A stretch of 64,000 nucleotides of DNA, from the NCBI RefSeq assembly GCF_033843265.1, contig NZ_JAWXRD010000001.1, forward strand, positions 124,001 through 188,000. Direction: 5' to 3'. How positions within the stretch are numbered: the first letter of the stretch is position 1; each line of letters starts with the position of its first letter. The notes under the pieces are model-generated. The model made no database searches. It was not told the DNA's origin and saw only the letters and a program-made list of their open reading frames with translations. The stretch is from Scandinavium lactucae. GTDB lineage: Bacteria; Pseudomonadota; Gammaproteobacteria; Enterobacterales; Enterobacteriaceae. This document shows positions 49,007-57,013 of the stretch, piece after piece. Made by a program: the position numbers and the translations under genes.

Positions 49007-49025
49007 GGCGAGCGTCTGGCTGAAC

Positions 49026-49484
49026 TCAGAGGCAGACGTCAATCCAGGTGGCGTCTGTCAGTTCGGCTAAACGTTCCGGGGAGATGCGCACCGCGCTGTG
49101 GGTCGCTCCGGCTGCCGGTAATACCTCATCAAAGCCCCTCAGCGAAACGTCGCAATATACGGTTAGCGGGTTTTCCAGGCCAAACGGGCAGACGCCACCA
49201 ACCGGATGTCCCGTCCAGGTCACCACTTCATCACAGCTCAGCATTCTGGCTTTGGCCCCGAAAGCTGATTTCAGCTTTTTGTTATCCAGACGCGCATCGC
49301 CTTTCGCCACCACCAGAATGACTTCATCTTTTACCTTCAAGGACAGCGTTTTCGCAATCTGTCCCGGCGCAACATTATGTGCCGCAGCGGCCAATGCAAC
49401 CGTCGCAGTACTCTGATTTAGTTCTATAATTTCGATATCGGGGGCGCGGTCAGCCAAAAATTGCCGCACGGTTTGCAAACTCAT
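49026..49484 (-). CDS. YbaK/EbsC-family aminoacyl-tRNA deacylase-like protein
   Basis: 152-aa protein of the YbaK/ProRS INS-domain superfamily: IAKTLSLKVKDEVILVVAKG (with the catalytic Lys), DNKKLKSAFGAKARML and TGHPVGGVCPFGL (conserved GXXXP loop). Relatives hydrolyse mischarged tRNA such as Ala-tRNAPro or Ser-tRNA; which one acts here is not readable. The gene is absent from this position in E. coli. Confidence 0.85.
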   Translation of the reverse strand: MSLQTVRQFLADRAPDIEIIELNQSTATVALAAAAHNVAPGQIAKTLSLKVKDEVILVVAKGDARLDNKKLKSAFGAKARMLSCDEVVTWTGHPVGGVCPFGLENPLTVYCDVSLRGFDEVLPAAGATHSAVRISPERLAELTDATWIDVCL

Positions 49485-49825
49485 AGTTCTCTCCTGATAT
49501 AAACGAAATTAATCTGTCACAAGCGATTGATGCTGTAAATAAGAGGATGAGTATTCCCCGCATTTGATGGATTTCTCGATCCCCTTCACATTCACTGCAA
49601 CCGGTTACAGTAACCGGTTGCAGAAGTCCGTTACCGCGATTAATACTGAATGCGTAACTTCCTCTGTATCGCTAAAAAAATAAGAGCCGTGTATGAAATG
49701 TATCTTTATCTGCTGTAGGACGGGCCAACCCCCCGGCGTGGTAGTCAACACACAGTTCGAGATTGCACATCGCGGCACACTAACCGTTGCTGTGCTTACG
49801 TCTATCGCCCGTCAGGAGAGCTGCT
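49485..49825. other. Intergenic region upstream of the orphan PTS IIC gene
   Basis: About 340 bases. It carries a 29-bp perfect palindrome (listed separately). A 47-codon frame from 49693 to 49836 (MKCIFICCRTGQPP...) overlaps the IIC start, but has no ribosome-binding site and no recognisable family, so I do not call it a gene. Confidence 0.5.
49595..49623. promoter_or_regulatory. 29-bp perfect palindrome (LacI/GntR-type operator)
   Basis: CTGCAACCGGTTAC, a central A, and GTAACCGGTTGCAG pair without a mismatch. The AACCGGTT half-site core is typical of LacI-family operators. It lies about 200 bases upstream of the PTS IIC start. No LacI-type regulator is encoded nearby. Confidence 0.75.
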
Positions 49826-51169
49826 ATGTCTGCTAACCATGCTGCGTTTAATTTGATATTCCGATTCGTAGAAAACTATGTCAGTCCTGTCGCCGGGCGT
49901 ATTTCGTCCCAGCGTCACGTGATGGCAATTCGTGATGGTTTTATCTCTGCAATGCCATTCATGATTGTTGGCTCGTTCCTGTTGGTATTTGCCTACCCGC
50001 CATTCTCTCCGGATACCACCTGGGGTTTTGCCCGCGCGTGGCTGGACATGGCGAAACAATTTGAAGGCCGTATTCTCACGCCGTTCGATATGACCATGGG
50101 CGTCATGTCCATTTATATCTGTGCAGCGATTGCCTATAACCTGGGCCGACATTACGAAAAGAGCGTGCAGCTTGACCCGTTCATGGCCGCAATGCTCTCC
50201 ATTATGGCGTTTCTGCTGGTCGCGGCCCCGAAAACCGACGGTACGCTGCCGGTGCACAGCCTGGGCGGGACCGGTATTTTCACCGCCATTTTGGTCGCCG
50301 TGTACTGTGTGGAAATGATGCGTTTCCTGAAGGCCCATAACATCGGTATTCGCCTGCCCGATCAGGTGCCACCGATGATCAAAAACTCTTTTGACCTGCT
50401 CATTCCGGTGCTGGTGGTGGTACTGACGCTGTATCCGCTGAGCCTGTTCATCCAGAGTCAGTTCGACATGCTGATCCCGCAGGCGATCATGTCCATCTTC
50501 AAACCGTTGGTGTCGGCGGCGGATTCCCTGCCAGCTATTTTACTGGCGGTGTTGATTGGCCACCTGCTGTGGTTCGCGGGCATTCATGGGGCGGCGATTG
50601 TCTCCGGGATGCTGCAAATGTTCTGGCTGACCAACCTGGGCCTCAACCAGACGGCGTTGGCGCAGAGTGCTCCCTTGCCGCATATTTTTATGGAAGCATT
50701 CTGGACCTTCTTTATCGTCATCGGCGGTTCCGGGGCGACGATGGGGCTGGTGTTCTGCTATCTGCGCAGTAAGTCTGCGCACCTGCGTTCTATCGGACGT
50801 CTGGGCGTGGTGCCGAGCATCTTTAACATCAACGAACCGGTTATTTTCGGTACGCCGATTGTGATGAACCCGGTGTTCTTCATTCCATTCCTGCTGGCAC
50901 CGATGGTTAATGCCACGCTGGCGTGGGGGGCTATGAAGCTGGATCTTATCGGACGCGTTATCTCTGTCGTACCCTGGACCGCGCCGGCACCGGTCGGTGC
51001 TGCATGGGCTTTAGGCTGGGATTTCCGGGCAGTTATCCTTGTGGTTCTGCTGGCCTGCGTGTCCGCTATCATCTATTACCCGTTCTTTAAGGTGTACGAG
51101 AAGCAACTGCTGGAGCAGGAAGCGGAAGAAGCACAGCGCACTGAACAAGAGGCGCAACAGGTGGCTTAA
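49826..51169 (+). CDS. Orphan PTS sugar transporter IIC protein (lactose/cellobiose type)
   Basis: 447-aa membrane permease of the PTS Lac family with about ten helices. Signatures: RHVMAIRDGFISAMPFMIVG, GGSGATMGLVFC and NINEPVIFGTPIVMNPVFFI. The C-terminus is a charged helix (EQEAEEAQRTEQEAQQ). No IIA or IIB gene is beside it, so phosphate must come from subunits encoded elsewhere, or it acts without phosphorylation. ATG at 49826 follows CAGGAGAG. It is followed by a good terminator. It sits between bglJ and fhuF where E. coli has nothing. Confidence 0.88.
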   Translation: MSANHAAFNLIFRFVENYVSPVAGRISSQRHVMAIRDGFISAMPFMIVGSFLLVFAYPPFSPDTTWGFARAWLDMAKQFEGRILTPFDMTMGVMSIYICAAIAYNLGRHYEKSVQLDPFMAAMLSIMAFLLVAAPKTDGTLPVHSLGGTGIFTAILVAVYCVEMMRFLKAHNIGIRLPDQVPPMIKNSFDLLIPVLVVVLTLYPLSLFIQSQFDMLIPQAIMSIFKPLVSAADSLPAILLAVLIGHLLWFAGIHGAAIVSGMLQMFWLTNLGLNQTALAQSAPLPHIFMEAFWTFFIVIGGSGATMGLVFCYLRSKSAHLRSIGRLGVVPSIFNINEPVIFGTPIVMNPVFFIPFLLAPMVNATLAWGAMKLDLIGRVISVVPWTAPAPVGAAWALGWDFRAVILVVLLACVSAIIYYPFFKVYEKQLLEQEAEEAQRTEQEAQQVA

Positions 51170-51190
51170 CCTCTGCGTTTAGCCCAACAA

Positions 51191-51227
51191 AAAAGACCCG
51201 GGAGCATGACGTTACCGGGTCTTTTTG
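51191..51227 (+). terminator. Rho-independent terminator after PTS IIC
   Basis: AAAAGACCCGG pairs with CCGGGTCTTTT around a 13-base loop and is followed by a T run. It lies about 20 bases past the IIC stop and, having A's and T's on both sides, can also serve convergent fhuF. Confidence 0.85.
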
Positions 51228-51244
51228 TCTTCAGGGGAAAACCA

Positions 51245-52033
51245 TTATTTCAGCGTACAGTCACCGCACTGTTGCACCTCTGGCAGGCGATAGCGCTGAC
51301 AGCAGGTACGTCGCACCAATACGCCATCACGCATCACCACGGTGCGCCACAACGGGTTATCCCGCCCGTCAGAGAAGCGTTGGGCAAAGAAGAGATGCTG
51401 GCGGAGCACGTTCACCTGTTCATCACCCAGCAACGTCCGCATTTCGCCCAGATACCAGTTGATCAGATACCCGGTGTTGCTCCAGATGAGTTTACCGTTA
51501 ATCTCTCCGGTCGCTTCCAGCGCCTCGACGACGGGCACCAGGTTCTGGATGACCAGCTGTTCCATGCGCTCAAGCGAGGACTGACGCGTCAACTCTGCGT
51601 CCTGATGCACATCGATCCAGAATTTCGCGGCACGTCCGGTTTCATGGAACTCAACGTGAAAATGCTGCGGGGAAAGGCTGAGGGCGCGTGTTTCGGTCAG
51701 CAGCGCCAGCATCAACGGGGGCACCTGTAGACCGATATACCACTGGGCCCAGAGAGAAAGCAGCGGCTTGTTCTCACGTTCCTGAGCGGGATTGTTGCGG
51801 TAGATATGGTCGGAATACTGCGCCAGCAGGGACGTGAATTCGCTGCTGCGGCTCCAGTCAGCGAGCGTCATGGCCTTTTGCGGATGCGGTTCATCGAGAC
51901 CGATGAAATCCAACAGGTGAGGGCGCTGCTCTGCAATGGTGTGGCGTAACGCGTCCGCCAGCCCGGGCTCGCGCTCATAGAGCGGAGTACGCCAGATAAG
52001 ATCCTCAGTAATCGGTGCAGAGCGATAGGCCAT
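51245..52033 (-). CDS. fhuF: Ferric siderophore reductase FhuF
   Basis: 262-aa cytoplasmic [2Fe-2S] protein that reduces hydroxamate-bound iron. The C-terminal Cys cluster CC-x10-C-x2-C (RRTCCQRYRLPEVQQCGDCT) is the family's iron-sulfur ligand set. The rest (HFHVEFHETGRAAKFW, LIWSNTGYLINWYLGEM) is close to E. coli FhuF. A Fur-box-like sequence lies just upstream. Confidence 0.94.
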   Translation of the reverse strand: MAYRSAPITEDLIWRTPLYEREPGLADALRHTIAEQRPHLLDFIGLDEPHPQKAMTLADWSRSSEFTSLLAQYSDHIYRNNPAQERENKPLLSLWAQWYIGLQVPPLMLALLTETRALSLSPQHFHVEFHETGRAAKFWIDVHQDAELTRQSSLERMEQLVIQNLVPVVEALEATGEINGKLIWSNTGYLINWYLGEMRTLLGDEQVNVLRQHLFFAQRFSDGRDNPLWRTVVMRDGVLVRRTCCQRYRLPEVQQCGDCTLK

Positions 52034-52056
52034 GAGCGTAGATTGGATACAAATCT

Positions 52057-52077
52057 AAATGATAATGATTGCCAATC
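52057..52077. promoter_or_regulatory. Fur box upstream of fhuF
   Basis: AAATGATAATGATTGCCAATC about 25-45 bases before the fhuF start matches the left part of GATAATGATAATCATTATC well. FhuF in E. coli is Fur-repressed. Confidence 0.65.
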
Positions 52078-52138
52078 CTAGCTATAGAAAAAAGCATTCG
52101 CAACCCTTTTCATACTTTTCACTGCTCAATTATTTTCT

Positions 52139-53203
52139 TCAGGCCTTTTGCAGCGCCTCGCTGGTCAGAATATTATTGCGGCCCAAATGCTTGGCCTCGT
52201 ACAGCGCTTTGTCCGCCTGCTCCAGCGCACCTTCCATATCTTCGCCGAGCAAGGGCGCTAACCCGATGCTTACCGTCACGTTGGTGGCGACACTGTGATT
52301 AAACATGTGGGAAATTTTTAGGTCGTAAACGCGTTGGCGAATGCGTTCTGCCGTTTCCAGCGCCATCTCCGGCGTGGTGGATGTCAGCACCACCATAAAT
52401 TCTTCACCGCCATAGCGGGTGACGATATCTCTTGATCGCACGGCATTGCGTATCGCCGCCGAAACCTGAATCAGCGCCTGGTCGCCCATCATATGGCCGT
52501 AGTGATCGTTATAAGCTTTGAAGTAGTCGATATCGAGCAGTAATACATAATGGCCGCTGGCGTCCAGCGACAGCAATGTCTCAAGGCGATTTTGCAGGCC
52601 GCGGCGGTTATACAGGCCGGTAAGGGGGTCAAGCATGCTCAGATCGTTCAGCGTCTGTCGCTCTTCGAGCAGCTTATACATCAGCCCGTGCGCGAAGTTA
52701 TCGTAACGTTTTTGGATAACACTCTGAATGGTTATTCCGATAACAGGCAGCGCAAAGCAGTAGAGCATTCGCAGCCATTGATCGCCGTCACTTAATAACA
52801 GACAGGTGACCAGCACCGGCAACGAGTGGAGGGTAAAGGCGATGATATTATTCGAAAAAGCAATTGCGCCGACAAACAGCACGCTTAATAAGGCAATCAC
52901 CAGATAGCTAAAATTCGGCTGATGCATTAACGGTGTTTTGGTGGCGACATGCCAGGCCCAGAGGCAACCAAATAATATGGAGATCGCCGGAATATTAATT
53001 TTTCTCTCCGCCCACGCCCAGTGACCAAGCAGCAATCCCGCGCTGATGACGGTTATCATCACCAGCGGGACGGTAATCGCTAAAATGTGATGCATCGGAC
53101 TCAGCATCGAAAAAAGCGATGAAGCTAAATTAAGGAATAGAAAGAGACGCAGTGAAAATTGATATTTTTTAACGCGCAGGGCACGCCAGGATTGTGATGT
53201 CAT
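52139..53203 (-). CDS. Membrane diguanylate cyclase (GGDEF protein)
   Basis: 354-aa protein: about six membrane helices in residues 20-180, then a GGDEF domain with DPLTGLYNRRGL, LDIDYFKAYNDHYGHMMGD and the active site RYGGEEF (about residue 262). The inhibitory I-site RSRD sits at the proper distance before it. It makes c-di-GMP from two GTP. The membrane sensor part has no recognised name. No partner EAL gene adjoins it, but an EAL fusion occurs elsewhere in this window (9757-11988). Confidence 0.88.
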   Translation of the reverse strand: MTSQSWRALRVKKYQFSLRLFLFLNLASSLFSMLSPMHHILAITVPLVMITVISAGLLLGHWAWAERKINIPAISILFGCLWAWHVATKTPLMHQPNFSYLVIALLSVLFVGAIAFSNNIIAFTLHSLPVLVTCLLLSDGDQWLRMLYCFALPVIGITIQSVIQKRYDNFAHGLMYKLLEERQTLNDLSMLDPLTGLYNRRGLQNRLETLLSLDASGHYVLLLDIDYFKAYNDHYGHMMGDQALIQVSAAIRNAVRSRDIVTRYGGEEFMVVLTSTTPEMALETAERIRQRVYDLKISHMFNHSVATNVTVSIGLAPLLGEDMEGALEQADKALYEAKHLGRNNILTSEALQKA

Positions 53204-53400
53204 GTCAGGAAGTCGTTATTAATTATGAGATTATAGAAACACTAACCATCAGGAATGACAAAATTCACGCGGGAACGAGCCGCGCGAAAATATCAGGAAC
53301 ATTAATCATTTCGGTTAATCCGCACAATTTATCACCTTACTGCAACACTGTCATCAGCGTGACCGTAAAGAGCGCGCTGGGGACAGGCACGATCTTGCAA

Positions 53401-53440
53401 ATGATAAAAATTATCATATGATATTGGTTATCATTATCGA
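53401..53440. promoter_or_regulatory. Fur boxes upstream of yjjZ
   Basis: ATGATAAAAATTATCAT (53401-53417) is a perfect palindrome of Fur-box type. GTTATCATTATC follows at about 53427-53439. Both lie within 60 bases of the yjjZ start; E. coli yjjZ is known to be iron-controlled. Confidence 0.7.
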
Positions 53441-53456
53441 TTTGAGAGTTATAACC

Positions 53457-53696
53457 ATGTTGCAACGGGCGTTAGGCAGTGGATGGGGCGTGTTAATCCC
53501 GGGCGTGCTTTTAGTCGGATTGGGTTTTGTCGGGCTGTCGGTTGACGTTTGGCGAAGTTTAATCGCGCTGGGGCTGTTGCTGACGGGCGTGATGATCTGG
53601 CATCGTCAGTTGCGTCACTTTGTGCTGCTGCCATCGGCGTTCGCATTGATAAGCGGGATGATGATGGTGCTAATGAGTTTGAAGCAAATGGGATGA
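53457..53696 (+). CDS. yjjZ: DUF1435 membrane protein YjjZ
   Basis: 79-aa inner-membrane protein with three hydrophobic segments (GVLIPGVLLVGLGFVGLSV, SLIALGLLLTGVMIW, SAFALISGMMMVLM) and the family pattern RALGSGWGVLIPG and HRQLRHFVLLPS. Start at 53457 chosen because earlier in-frame codons overlap the Fur boxes. Between fhuF and the tRNA-Leu array as in E. coli. Role unknown; iron regulation is likely. Confidence 0.87.
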   Translation: MLQRALGSGWGVLIPGVLLVGLGFVGLSVDVWRSLIALGLLLTGVMIWHRQLRHFVLLPSAFALISGMMMVLMSLKQMG

Positions 53697-53733
53697 AATA
53701 GAACAGGGAGAGAGAAGAGAGAGATAAGAATGC

Positions 53734-53820
53734 TGGTGCGAGGGGGGGGACTTGAACCCCCACGTCCTTACGAACACTAACACCTGAAGCTAGCGCGTCT
53801 ACCAATTCCGCCACCTTCGC
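53734..53820 (-). tRNA. leuV: tRNA-Leu (CAG), third of array
   Basis: 87-nt class II tRNA with encoded CCA, anticodon CAG (in GCTTCAGGTG), long variable arm (TGTTCGTAAGGACG) and 5' GCGAAGG acceptor strand with the A5-C68 mismatch also found in E. coli tRNA-Leu1. Three copies follow each other, matching E. coli leuQPV. Which of leuQ, leuP or leuV each copy represents is a convention only. Confidence 0.96.
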
Positions 53821-53848
53821 ACAGAAATCTTATCTTGATATTACTCGT

Positions 53849-53935
53849 TGGTGCGAGGGGGGGGACTTGAACCCCCACGTCCTTACGAACACTAACACCT
53901 GAAGCTAGCGCGTCTACCAATTCCGCCACCTTCGC
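53849..53935 (-). tRNA. leuP: tRNA-Leu (CAG), second of array
   Basis: 87-nt copy identical to the third tRNA over its full length, including the variable arm. A 28-base spacer separates them. Encoded CCA. Processed from one transcript with the other two. Confidence 0.96.
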
Positions 53936-53964
53936 CCAGTGCGAGCAACATCTTACGTGGTATA

Positions 53965-54051
53965 TGGTGCGAGGGGGGGGACTTGAACCCCCACGTCCGT
54001 TAGGACACTAACACCTGAAGCTAGCGCGTCTACCAATTCCGCCACCGTCGC
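53965..54051 (-). tRNA. leuQ: tRNA-Leu (CAG), first of array, slightly different
   Basis: 87-nt copy with anticodon CAG and encoded CCA. It differs from the other two at acceptor position 5 (GCGACGG instead of GCGAAGG), making a C-C instead of A-C mismatch, and in the variable arm (TGTCCTAACGGACG). It is the promoter-proximal copy. Confidence 0.95.
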
Positions 54052-54092
54052 ATACCATCGACTCTTAAAAAGAATCGTTACCACGGAGGCGC

Positions 54093-54120
54093 ATTCTAGT
54101 GGTTTTCGGATTTTCGTCAA
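54093..54120 (-). promoter_or_regulatory. Promoter of the tRNA-Leu operon
   Basis: On the minus strand TTGACG (54120-54115), a 16-base spacer and TAGAAT (54098-54093), followed by a GC-rich discriminator GCGCCTCC. This is a standard sigma-70 stable-RNA promoter with a stringent-control discriminator. Confidence 0.75.
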
Positions 54121-54196
54121 CAGTTAATTGCAGCAGAATTTTCCGATCGCTGTAAAAGTGGGCGCATTAGCGACCTGGGAGAGCGGGAAGGGAGAA

Positions 54197-54222
54197 CGCC
54201 CACAGGTTAAAGCCTGCGGGCG
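54197..54222 (-). terminator. Hairpin after rsmC
   Basis: CGCCCACAGG and CCTGCGGGCG form a 10-bp stem (one mismatch) around TTAAAG, 10 bases past the rsmC stop. On the minus strand it is followed by TTCTCCC, so the T run is poor. Confidence 0.5.
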
Positions 54223-54231
54223 GGAGAGCAT

Positions 54232-55260
54232 TTACTTTTTCGCCTGACGGGTCAGCACCGTACGATAGACTTTAAAGCGGCCGGTCTGGGCAAGCACTTC
54301 GTGGAAACCAAAGATTTCATCCAGCACTTTCGGATACGGCAGGAAGGCGTTGGCCACAATACGCAGTTCACCGCCAGTGCCCAGATGGCGCACTGCGCCA
54401 CGGATAAGCTGTTGCGTGGCTTCGAGGCTGGTTTGCAGCCCGTCATGGAACGGCGGATTGGAGATAATCATGTCGAAGCGACCGGTCACCTCAGAGAAGA
54501 CGTTGCTGGCAAGGACTTCACCTTCCAGGCCGTTAGCCGCCAGGGTGGCGCGGCTGGCTTCTACCGCCGCGGCGTTGACATCACACAGGGTCAGACGCAC
54601 TTTCGGTGAGTGGCTTGCCAGGACGGTGGCCAGCACGCCAGCGCCGCAGCCGACATCCAACACTTTACCTTTGGTGTGCGGGGTTAGGGTGGAGAGCAGC
54701 AACTTACTGCCAACATCCAGGCCATCGCGGCTGAAGACGCCCGGCAGCGTTTTGATGGTCAGGCCATCCAACTGATACTCGGACCAGTTATCTTCTGCGC
54801 TGAACGACGGCTGTTTTTCCAGGCGACCGTGGTACAGGCCACAGCGACGCGCGCTGTCGATTTTGTTCAGCGGCGCGAATTCCGCCAACATCTGTTCGGC
54901 GCTGCGCACGCCACTGCGGTTCTCACCGACCACAAAAATATCGGTGCCAATCGGCATCATCGATAAAATATTGGTCAGTTGATACAACGCTTCAGGCTTG
55001 TTCTTCGGCCAGTAGTAAATCAACGTATCACAATCAGCCACATCGGCCGCTTCTGCGGTCAGGCTGAAGCGAACGTTCTCACCCATTTGGGCACTCAGAA
55101 CCTGCCAGTGGTGAAATTGTTGAGTGTGGGCACGGCTAAATGCGGTGTCCAGACGAGCGGGCAGGTCATCCTGCAGATCACCGGCAAACAGAATGCGGCT
55201 TTGTTCGAAATCATCACTGTGGCGCAGCAAGACTTCACTTGCCGGGGTCAATGCAGACAT
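54232..55260 (-). CDS. rsmC: 16S rRNA m2G1207 methyltransferase RsmC
   Basis: 342-aa duplicated methyltransferase. The inactive N-terminal half (about 1-160) is followed by the active half with AdoMet motif KVLDVGCGAGVLATVLA and the catalytic NPPFHDG. It methylates G1207 of 16S rRNA in the 30S subunit. Start at 55260 (MSALTPASEV) gives E. coli length. It is divergent from holD, as in E. coli. Confidence 0.95.
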   Translation of the reverse strand: MSALTPASEVLLRHSDDFEQSRILFAGDLQDDLPARLDTAFSRAHTQQFHHWQVLSAQMGENVRFSLTAEAADVADCDTLIYYWPKNKPEALYQLTNILSMMPIGTDIFVVGENRSGVRSAEQMLAEFAPLNKIDSARRCGLYHGRLEKQPSFSAEDNWSEYQLDGLTIKTLPGVFSRDGLDVGSKLLLSTLTPHTKGKVLDVGCGAGVLATVLASHSPKVRLTLCDVNAAAVEASRATLAANGLEGEVLASNVFSEVTGRFDMIISNPPFHDGLQTSLEATQQLIRGAVRHLGTGGELRIVANAFLPYPKVLDEIFGFHEVLAQTGRFKVYRTVLTRQAKK

Positions 55261-55398
55261 AAAAAGGAATCCTCTATAAACGACGGGCGCGATTATACAC
55301 ATTATCTGTATGAACCGCGCGTGCGGCACCTTGCTTTATTGGCGCACGTTCGTCGAATTTGCTATATTTGCGCGCCTGACAGACAGGAGAAACCCGCG

Positions 55399-55812
55399 AT
55401 GACATCCCGACGAGACTGGCAACTACAGCAACTGGGCATTACCCAGTGGGCTTTGCGCCGCCCCTCGGTTTTGCAGGGCGAAATCGCCATCTCGCTGCCT
55501 GAACATATTCGTCTGGTGATGGTGGCGCAAACGCTGCCGCCGCTGACCGATCCGCTGGTCAATGACATCCTGCGCGCGCTCGCCGTCACGCCGGATCAGG
55601 TCTTACAGCTGACGCCGGAGCGCGTTGCGATGCTGCCCGAGGGTGGCCGCTGTAATAGCTGGCGTCTTGGCGACGCTGAACCGGTCGCGCTGGAAGGTGC
55701 TCAGCTCGCCAGCCCGACATTCGAACAACTGCAGTCCAGCGCGGCGGACCGGGCTGAACTCTGGCGACAAATTTGCGCTCATGAACACGATTTCTTCCCT
55801 AAGCCAGACTGA
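55399..55812 (+). CDS. holD: DNA polymerase III psi subunit HolD
   Basis: 137-aa psi subunit of the clamp loader; it joins chi (HolC) to the gamma/tau complex. N-terminal MTSRRDWQLQQLGITQWALR is the conserved region that contacts the loader. AGGAGAAACC precedes ATG 55399. The 3' end overlaps rimI by 32 bases, so the two are translationally linked as in E. coli. Confidence 0.94.
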   Translation: MTSRRDWQLQQLGITQWALRRPSVLQGEIAISLPEHIRLVMVAQTLPPLTDPLVNDILRALAVTPDQVLQLTPERVAMLPEGGRCNSWRLGDAEPVALEGAQLASPTFEQLQSSAADRAELWRQICAHEHDFFPKPD

Positions 55813-56227
55813 TTTACCGCGCGCTCTACAGATTGAGCAGCGCGCCCACGCCTTCCCGTGGAGCGAGCAGACGCTCGCCAGCAATCAGGGTGAGCGCTAT
55901 CTCAACCTGCAGCTGACGGTGGACGGCGAGATGGCGGCCTTCGCCATTACGCAAATCGTGCTCGATGAAGCCACGCTGTTTAATATCGCCGTCGATCCGG
56001 CGTATCAGCGTCGGGGTCTGGGCCGGGAATTGCTCGAACAGGTTATCGACGAAGTGGAAAAACGCGGCGTCGTCACGCTGTGGCTGGAAGTCCGTGCCTC
56101 GAACGCTGCCGCCATCGCACTGTATGAAAGCCTGGGCTTCAACGAGGCGACGATTCGACGCAACTACTATCCGACCGCTGACGGGCGTGAGGACGCAATC
56201 ATAATGGCACTGCCAATCAGTATGTAA
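55781..56227 (+). CDS. rimI: Ribosomal protein bS18 alanine N-acetyltransferase RimI
   Basis: 148-aa GNAT acetyltransferase acting on the N-terminal Ala of S18. Acetyl-CoA pyrophosphate loop QRRGLGRELLEQ and SNAAAIALYESLGFNEATIRRNYY (beta-5 and active Tyr). Start at 55781 (MNTISSLSQTDL) overlaps the end of holD. Length equals E. coli RimI. Confidence 0.94.
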   Translation: MNTISSLSQTDLPRALQIEQRAHAFPWSEQTLASNQGERYLNLQLTVDGEMAAFAITQIVLDEATLFNIAVDPAYQRRGLGRELLEQVIDEVEKRGVVTLWLEVRASNAAAIALYESLGFNEATIRRNYYPTADGREDAIIMALPISM

Positions 56228-56241
56228 GACAAGGGTTTACG

Positions 56242-56922
56242 ATGAAGATGTGGGACTGGATTTTCTTTGATGCCGACGAAACGCTGTTTACCTTCGATTC
56301 GTTCAGTGGCTTACAGCGGATGTTTCTTGATTATAGCGTGACCTTCACCGCTGAAGATTTCCAGGACTATCAGGCGGTTAACAAGCCGCTGTGGGTTGAT
56401 TACCAGAACGGGGCTATCTCCTCGTTACAGCTTCAGCATCAGCGTTTCGAAAGCTGGGCGGCGCGTCTGAACGTGAACGCCGGTGAACTGAACAATGCCT
56501 TTATGAACGCGATGGCGGAGATTTGCGCCCCGCTGCCGGGGGCCGTTTCACTGCTCAATTCGCTGCAGGGAAAAGTGAAGATGGGGATCATCACCAACGG
56601 CTTTACCTCCCTGCAACAGATTCGCCTTGAGCGTACGGGTCTGCGTGAACACTTTGATTTAGTGATTATTTCTGAAGAAGTCGGCGTCGCCAAACCGGAT
56701 CCGCGTATTTTCGATTATGCGCTGGATCAGGCGGGCAATCCGAGTCGCTCGCGGGTACTGATGGTCGGCGATACCGCCGAGTCGGACATTCGCGGTGGCG
56801 TCAATGCCGGGCTCTCGACCTGCTGGCTGAATGCGCACCAGCAAACGCTGCCTGCGGATCTTACGCCGACCTGGACTGTGACATCACTTGCCGAGCTGGA
56901 GCAACTCCTGTGTAAACATTGA
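56242..56922 (+). CDS. yjjG: HAD-family pyrimidine 5'-nucleotidase YjjG
   Basis: 226-aa HAD phosphatase: motif I FFDADETLF, motif II ITNGF, Lys in VAKPDPRIFDYAL and motif IV MVGDTAESDI. E. coli YjjG removes phosphate from dUMP, dTMP and UMP and protects against mutagenic pyrimidine analogues. ATG at 56242 or two codons later. In the holD-rimI-yjjG run, 14 bases after rimI. Confidence 0.94.
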   Translation: MKMWDWIFFDADETLFTFDSFSGLQRMFLDYSVTFTAEDFQDYQAVNKPLWVDYQNGAISSLQLQHQRFESWAARLNVNAGELNNAFMNAMAEICAPLPGAVSLLNSLQGKVKMGIITNGFTSLQQIRLERTGLREHFDLVIISEEVGVAKPDPRIFDYALDQAGNPSRSRVLMVGDTAESDIRGGVNAGLSTCWLNAHQQTLPADLTPTWTVTSLAELEQLLCKH

Positions 56923-57013
56923 TTGTCAGTCCCCGGCTTACGGGTAAAATAGCCGCATTTTTCGTATTCAACATGCGCGGCCTGCGGTCGCGTTTACTTA
57001 AGAAGAACTGACT

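Noticed and set aside
49693..49836. 47-codon frame before the PTS IIC gene as a possible IIB or leader peptide
   Set aside because: No ribosome-binding site, no CxxG(M/L)S(T/S)S-type IIB active site, and it overlaps the IIC start.
53734..54051. Three regular near-identical repeats that could suggest a CRISPR array
   Set aside because: Each unit folds as an 87-nt tRNA-Leu with CAG anticodon; repeats are too long and spacers are AT-rich tRNA spacers.
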